Shown in pieces: positions 12,801-15,240 of a stretch of 15,240 bases of DNA; position 1 is the stretch's first letter, and every line of letters begins with the position of its first letter. Below the pieces are notes generated by a model. The model saw nothing but the letters and a program-made list of their open reading frames with translations. It had not been told where the DNA came from and made no database searches. Source of the stretch: Chloroflexota bacterium (GTDB lineage Bacteria; Chloroflexota; Dehalococcoidia; Lucifugimonadales; VGZR01); the NCBI GenBank assembly GCA_027625225.1, contig JAQBWG010000019.1:1-15240 (forward strand), read 5' to 3'. The position numbers and the translations under genes are program-made.

Positions 12801-13358
12801 TTAAAGTTTTCGTTGGGGCCTGCGCGGCTTCATGACCGTTATCTCTGCCACCTGCTTCCGGCGCGCCTTCTCCGTTTCCGGATCACGAAGGAGCTTGATA
12901 GCTTTATATGTCGCCTTCACGGTATTGATGGCATTTGTGGAGCCCCGCGCTTTAGTCAAGATATCTTTTACGCCCGCGAGTTCCATCACTGCACGAACGG
13001 AACCTCCTGCGATAACGCCCGTTCCAGGCAGTGCGGGTTTCAACATCACTTCAGCTGCGCCAAACTTCACGACAATCTCGTGAGGAATCGTTCCGTTTAT
13101 GAGCGGAACGTCAATAAGACTTTTATGGGCTTCGTACGCACCTTTACGAACAGCGTCCGGCACAGCGTCTGCTTTACCGTAGCCAATCCCGACTTTGCCG
13201 TTGGAATCACCGACCACAACAACAGCGCTGAAGCTGAGATGCCGTCCGCCCTTGACTACCTTTGCAACGCGGGAGATTCTGACCACCCGCTCCTGAAAAG
13301 CTGAGTCTTCGTCGTTGTCTCTATTTCGATTCGATTGAAACGATGTCCTCGTTGTCAT
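12801..13358 (-). CDS. rpsE: 30S ribosomal protein uS5
   Basis: The 185-residue product is a full uS5, which shapes the mRNA entry site and affects decoding accuracy. The dsRNA-binding-like N-terminal domain has RVVRISRVAKVVKGGRHLSF and VGDSNGKVGIGYGKADAVPD; the C-terminal domain has LKPALPGTGVIAGGSVRAVM and DILTKARGSTNAINTVKA. A 20-residue polar N-terminal extension (MTTRTSFQSNRNRDNDEDSA) precedes the core. The ATG overlaps the rplR stop by one base (TAATG). Confidence 0.97.
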   Translation of the reverse strand: MTTRTSFQSNRNRDNDEDSAFQERVVRISRVAKVVKGGRHLSFSAVVVVGDSNGKVGIGYGKADAVPDAVRKGAYEAHKSLIDVPLINGTIPHEIVVKFGAAEVMLKPALPGTGVIAGGSVRAVMELAGVKDILTKARGSTNAINTVKATYKAIKLLRDPETEKARRKQVAEITVMKPRRPQRKL

Positions 13359-13726
13359 TAAAACTCCAGGCCTCCCTCGCGGGCGGCTTCGGCTAGCGCT
13401 TTCACACGGCCATGAAACTTATTTCCACCGCGGTCGAATACAACCGCTTTGATTCCTTTTTCTTTGGCTCGCTGGGCTACAAGACCACCCACCAGCTTGG
13501 AAACGTTTACTTTTCCAAGCTTCGCAACCTCACTGCGGACTTCCGGGTCCAGAGTGGAGGCATGAACCAGCGTTGCTTTCTGTCTATCGTCAATAACCTG
13601 GGCATAAATATGATTCAGGCTTCGAAATACCGCGAGACGAGGGCGTTCGGTCGTACCGTTCACCTTACGGCGCACACGGCGATGCCTGATTGCAGTTCGT
13701 TGTTTTACAGTCTTAACCCGAGACAC
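13358..13726 (-). CDS. rplR: 50S ribosomal protein uL18
   Basis: uL18 binds 5S rRNA. From the GTG at 13726 the product has 122 residues, the standard length: basic N-terminal arm (RHRRVRRKVNGTTERPRLAV), then FRSLNHIYAQVIDD and the C-terminal VFDRGGNKFHGRVKALAEAAREGGLEF. The longer in-frame GTG at 13744 would overlap rplF and lacks a ribosome site, while AGGAG lies eight bases before 13726, at the very end of rplF. One base separates the rplF stop from this start. Confidence 0.96.
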   Translation of the reverse strand: MSRVKTVKQRTAIRHRRVRRKVNGTTERPRLAVFRSLNHIYAQVIDDRQKATLVHASTLDPEVRSEVAKLGKVNVSKLVGGLVAQRAKEKGIKAVVFDRGGNKFHGRVKALAEAAREGGLEF

Positions 13727-13727
13727 C

Positions 13728-14270
13728 TTATGCTCTCCTCGCACTCTTACCGGGCTTGAGCTTTATGCTCTCGTCCAAGTAACGAATGCCCTTACCAGTA
13801 TAGGCATTGGGCGGACGCACTTTTCGAATCCGTGCGGCCGTATTCCCAACAAGTTGTTTATCTATCCCGCGAACATAAATACGGTTTTGTCCTTCTACTT
13901 CAAGCGCCACACCTTCGGGGGGTGCAAACTCCACTTCGTGCGACAGCATGACGCTCAGCTTCACGTTTTTGCCCGACTGTTGCACCCGGTATCCGACTCC
14001 CACCAAATCGAGGCTTCGTGTATATCCCTCGCTCACACCTGTCACCATATTGGCAATCAGATTGCGGGTGAGGCCGTGCAACGCCCGATGTGCAGGTTCG
14101 TCGGAAGACCGTTCAGCCTTGATAACGTCATCTTCACGGACAACATTAATAAAAGGATGCACTTCATGGGCAAGTGCGCCCTTCGGCCCTTTCACATTCA
14201 CACTCTGGCCCTGGATAGTCACCTCAACGCCTTTCGGCAGGGTGATGGGTTTTCTCCCTATCTTTGACAC
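13728..14270 (-). CDS. rplF: 50S ribosomal protein uL6
   Basis: The 180-residue product is a full uL6 with its duplicated fold: MSKIGRKPITLPKGVEV and VKGPKG in the first half, VGVGYRVQQSGKNVKL, then IDKQLVGNTAARIRKVRPP and NAYTGKGIRYLDE near the C-terminus. It binds 23S rRNA near the factor-binding site. It starts with GTG; AAGGAG overlaps the rpsH stop codon at a spacing of six bases. Confidence 0.97.
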   Translation of the reverse strand: MSKIGRKPITLPKGVEVTIQGQSVNVKGPKGALAHEVHPFINVVREDDVIKAERSSDEPAHRALHGLTRNLIANMVTGVSEGYTRSLDLVGVGYRVQQSGKNVKLSVMLSHEVEFAPPEGVALEVEGQNRIYVRGIDKQLVGNTAARIRKVRPPNAYTGKGIRYLDESIKLKPGKSARRA

Positions 14271-14280
14271 CTCAGGCTCC

Positions 14281-14682
14281 TTACCACACGTAGCAGAGAA
14301 GCTCTCCGCCGAGCTTCTTCTGCCAGGCCTGTTTTCCGGTCATTACACCTTCAGACGTAGACAAAAATGCTACGCCCAGACCACCATAATACCGGGGGAT
14401 TTCCCCCTTCTTCACATACACGCGAAGACCGGACTTGCTCACCCGCTTCAGTCCACGGATTCCAGACTCGTTACCCTTGCCGTAGTGCAGGTATATTCTC
14501 AGAGAATCCTGCACCGACTTCGTCGGGACGACCTCGTAACCTTCGATGAAGCCCTCTTCCTTGAGTAGCTTGGCGATGGCGACTTTCATTTTCGAAGCAG
14601 GAATAGGAACCACGTCATGATTGACAGTGTAAGCGTTCCGTATCCGCGTCAACATATCTGCTATGGGGTCCGTTACAGGCAT
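14281..14682 (-). CDS. rpsH: 30S ribosomal protein uS8
   Basis: The 133-residue product is a full uS8, a primary 16S rRNA binder and, in E. coli, the repressor of the spc operon. Motifs are TDPIADMLTRIRNAY at the N-terminus, KMKVAIAKLLKEEGFIEGY, and the C-terminal GLGVAFLSTSEGVMTGKQAW. It starts with ATG, with AAGGGA nine bases upstream, and is separated from rpsN by 33 bases. I cannot identify an S8-type control site in the window. Confidence 0.97.
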   Translation of the reverse strand: MPVTDPIADMLTRIRNAYTVNHDVVPIPASKMKVAIAKLLKEEGFIEGYEVVPTKSVQDSLRIYLHYGKGNESGIRGLKRVSKSGLRVYVKKGEIPRYYGGLGVAFLSTSEGVMTGKQAWQKKLGGELLCYVW

Positions 14683-14715
14683 CCGTGCTTATCCCTTCGT
14701 TCTAACCTCTATGAT

Positions 14716-14901
14716 TTACAAGCTGGCCTTTCGAATTCCTGGCAGCAGTCCCTTCAGGGCCATACCCCTGAAACAAATGCGGCAAAGTCCGAAATGCCGG
14801 ATATAGGCCCGCGGCCTTCCACAATTATGGCAGCGGTTCTGCCGCCTTGATGTGAACTTTGGAGGCTTTCTCCACTTGGCAATTTTTGATTCTTTAGCCA
14901 A
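14716..14901 (-). CDS. rpsN: 30S ribosomal protein uS14, zinc-binding short form
   Basis: The 61-residue product is the short zinc-dependent uS14: Cys24, Cys27, Cys40 and Cys43 form the ribbon, within RCHNCGRPRAYIRHFGLCRI, and the tail is GLLPGIRKASL. The start is TTG, giving MAKESKIAKW as expected; GGTGA lies seven bases upstream and no other start codon is nearby. It follows rplE by 15 bases, the standard position. Confidence 0.95.
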   Translation of the reverse strand: MAKESKIAKWRKPPKFTSRRQNRCHNCGRPRAYIRHFGLCRICFRGMALKGLLPGIRKASL

Positions 14902-14916
14902 TGTCTTTCACCCTAC

Positions 14917-15240
14917 CTATGCTGCTCCGGTCTCAATTCGTGCAAACGGCATGCCCAGCAATTCCAACAACCGCATGCCTTCACGATCAGAGTTCGCTGA
15001 CGTCACGATGACTATCTGCAACCCTCGAATCTTATCTATAGCGTTATAGTCAATCTCGGGAAAGATAATTTGCTCCCGCAAGCCGAGCGAGTAGTTACCC
15101 CGTCCATCGAATGCATTTCGCGGGATGCCCCGGAAGTCTCGCAAACGCGGCAGAGCCGAGCTTATGAGTCTGTCCAGAAACTCCCACATCCGCCGGCCCC
15201 TCAAAGTCACACTCACTCCGATAGCCTGACCCTCGCGTAT
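14917..15240 (-). CDS. rplE: 50S ribosomal protein uL5, C-terminal part (runs off right edge)
   Basis: The minus-strand frame is open from the window edge to a TAG at 14917, giving 107 residues of the C-terminal part. IREGQAIGVSVTLRGRRMWE, then FLDRLISSALPRLRDFRGI, GNYSLGLREQIIFPEID, and TSANSDREGMRLLELLGMPF are the conserved uL5 segments. uL5 binds 5S rRNA and contacts P-site tRNA. An internal GTG at 15216 is not the start, because conserved residues continue upstream to the edge. The N-terminal part lies outside the window. Confidence 0.96.
   Translation of the reverse strand: MREGQAIGVSVTLRGRRMWEFLDRLISSALPRLRDFRGIPRNAFDGRGNYSLGLREQIIFPEIDYNAIDKIRGLQIVIVTSANSDREGMRLLELLGMPFARIETGAA

Noticed and set aside
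1..15240. CRISPR array, insertion sequence, prophage or tRNA gene
   Set aside because: No regularly spaced repeats, transposase or integrase motifs, or tRNA cloverleaf were seen on either strand.

Overview
The window is a bacterial chromosome segment dominated by one long minus-strand block of translation genes. It runs from the truncated rplE at the right edge through rpsN (zinc type), rpsH, rplF, rplR, rpsE, rpmD, rplO, secY, adk, map, infA, rpmJ, rpsM, rpsK, a membrane-protein gene, rpsD, rpoA, rplQ, truA, rplM and rpsI, to a strong intrinsic terminator at about 3072-3102. This is the spc operon joined to the alpha operon and to a truA-rplM-rpsI tail. That order (secY-adk-map-infA-rpmJ and rplQ-truA-rplM-rpsI) is usual in Firmicutes, Chloroflexota and related Terrabacteria. 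My best guess is a Chloroflexota bacterium, perhaps Dehalococcoidia-like. This is inference: no 16S or species marker is present.

Right part (about 3.1-15.2 kb). The genes are tightly packed. Three junctions overlap by one base (TAGTG or TAATG) and nine of 21 complete genes start with GTG or TTG. Departures from the textbook layout are: a six-helix membrane protein inserted between rpsK and rpsD; an L13 with a Lys/Ala-rich tail of about 108 residues; a truA 3' end that overlaps rplM by 62-80 bases; and a map gene whose conserved N-terminus extends upstream of its first ATG with no canonical start codon, behind a possible internal promoter. Small hairpins or palindromes lie between secY and adk and between rpsD and rpoA.

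Middle part (about 1.0-3.0 kb). A small GatC/AtzG-like protein is followed two bases later by an amidase-signature enzyme, both on the minus strand. A small VOC-fold protein on the plus strand converges on the amidase with only 14 bases between the stop codons.

Left part (1-996). The N-terminal part of a secreted glycine-rich protein (minus strand, running off the left edge) is divergent from the VOC gene. The 488-base gap between them holds the least explained sequence in the window: a compact series of hairpins on the minus strand. It starts just after a perfect TATAAT box embedded in a long inverted repeat and ends in a 13-bp GC-rich terminator. It looks like an independent structured small RNA of about 150 nt, or a regulatory leader, that I cannot assign to a known family.

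Most of the window is ordinary core genome. The candidate RNA locus, the membrane gene inside the alpha operon, the L13 tail and the map start are the points most worth checking.
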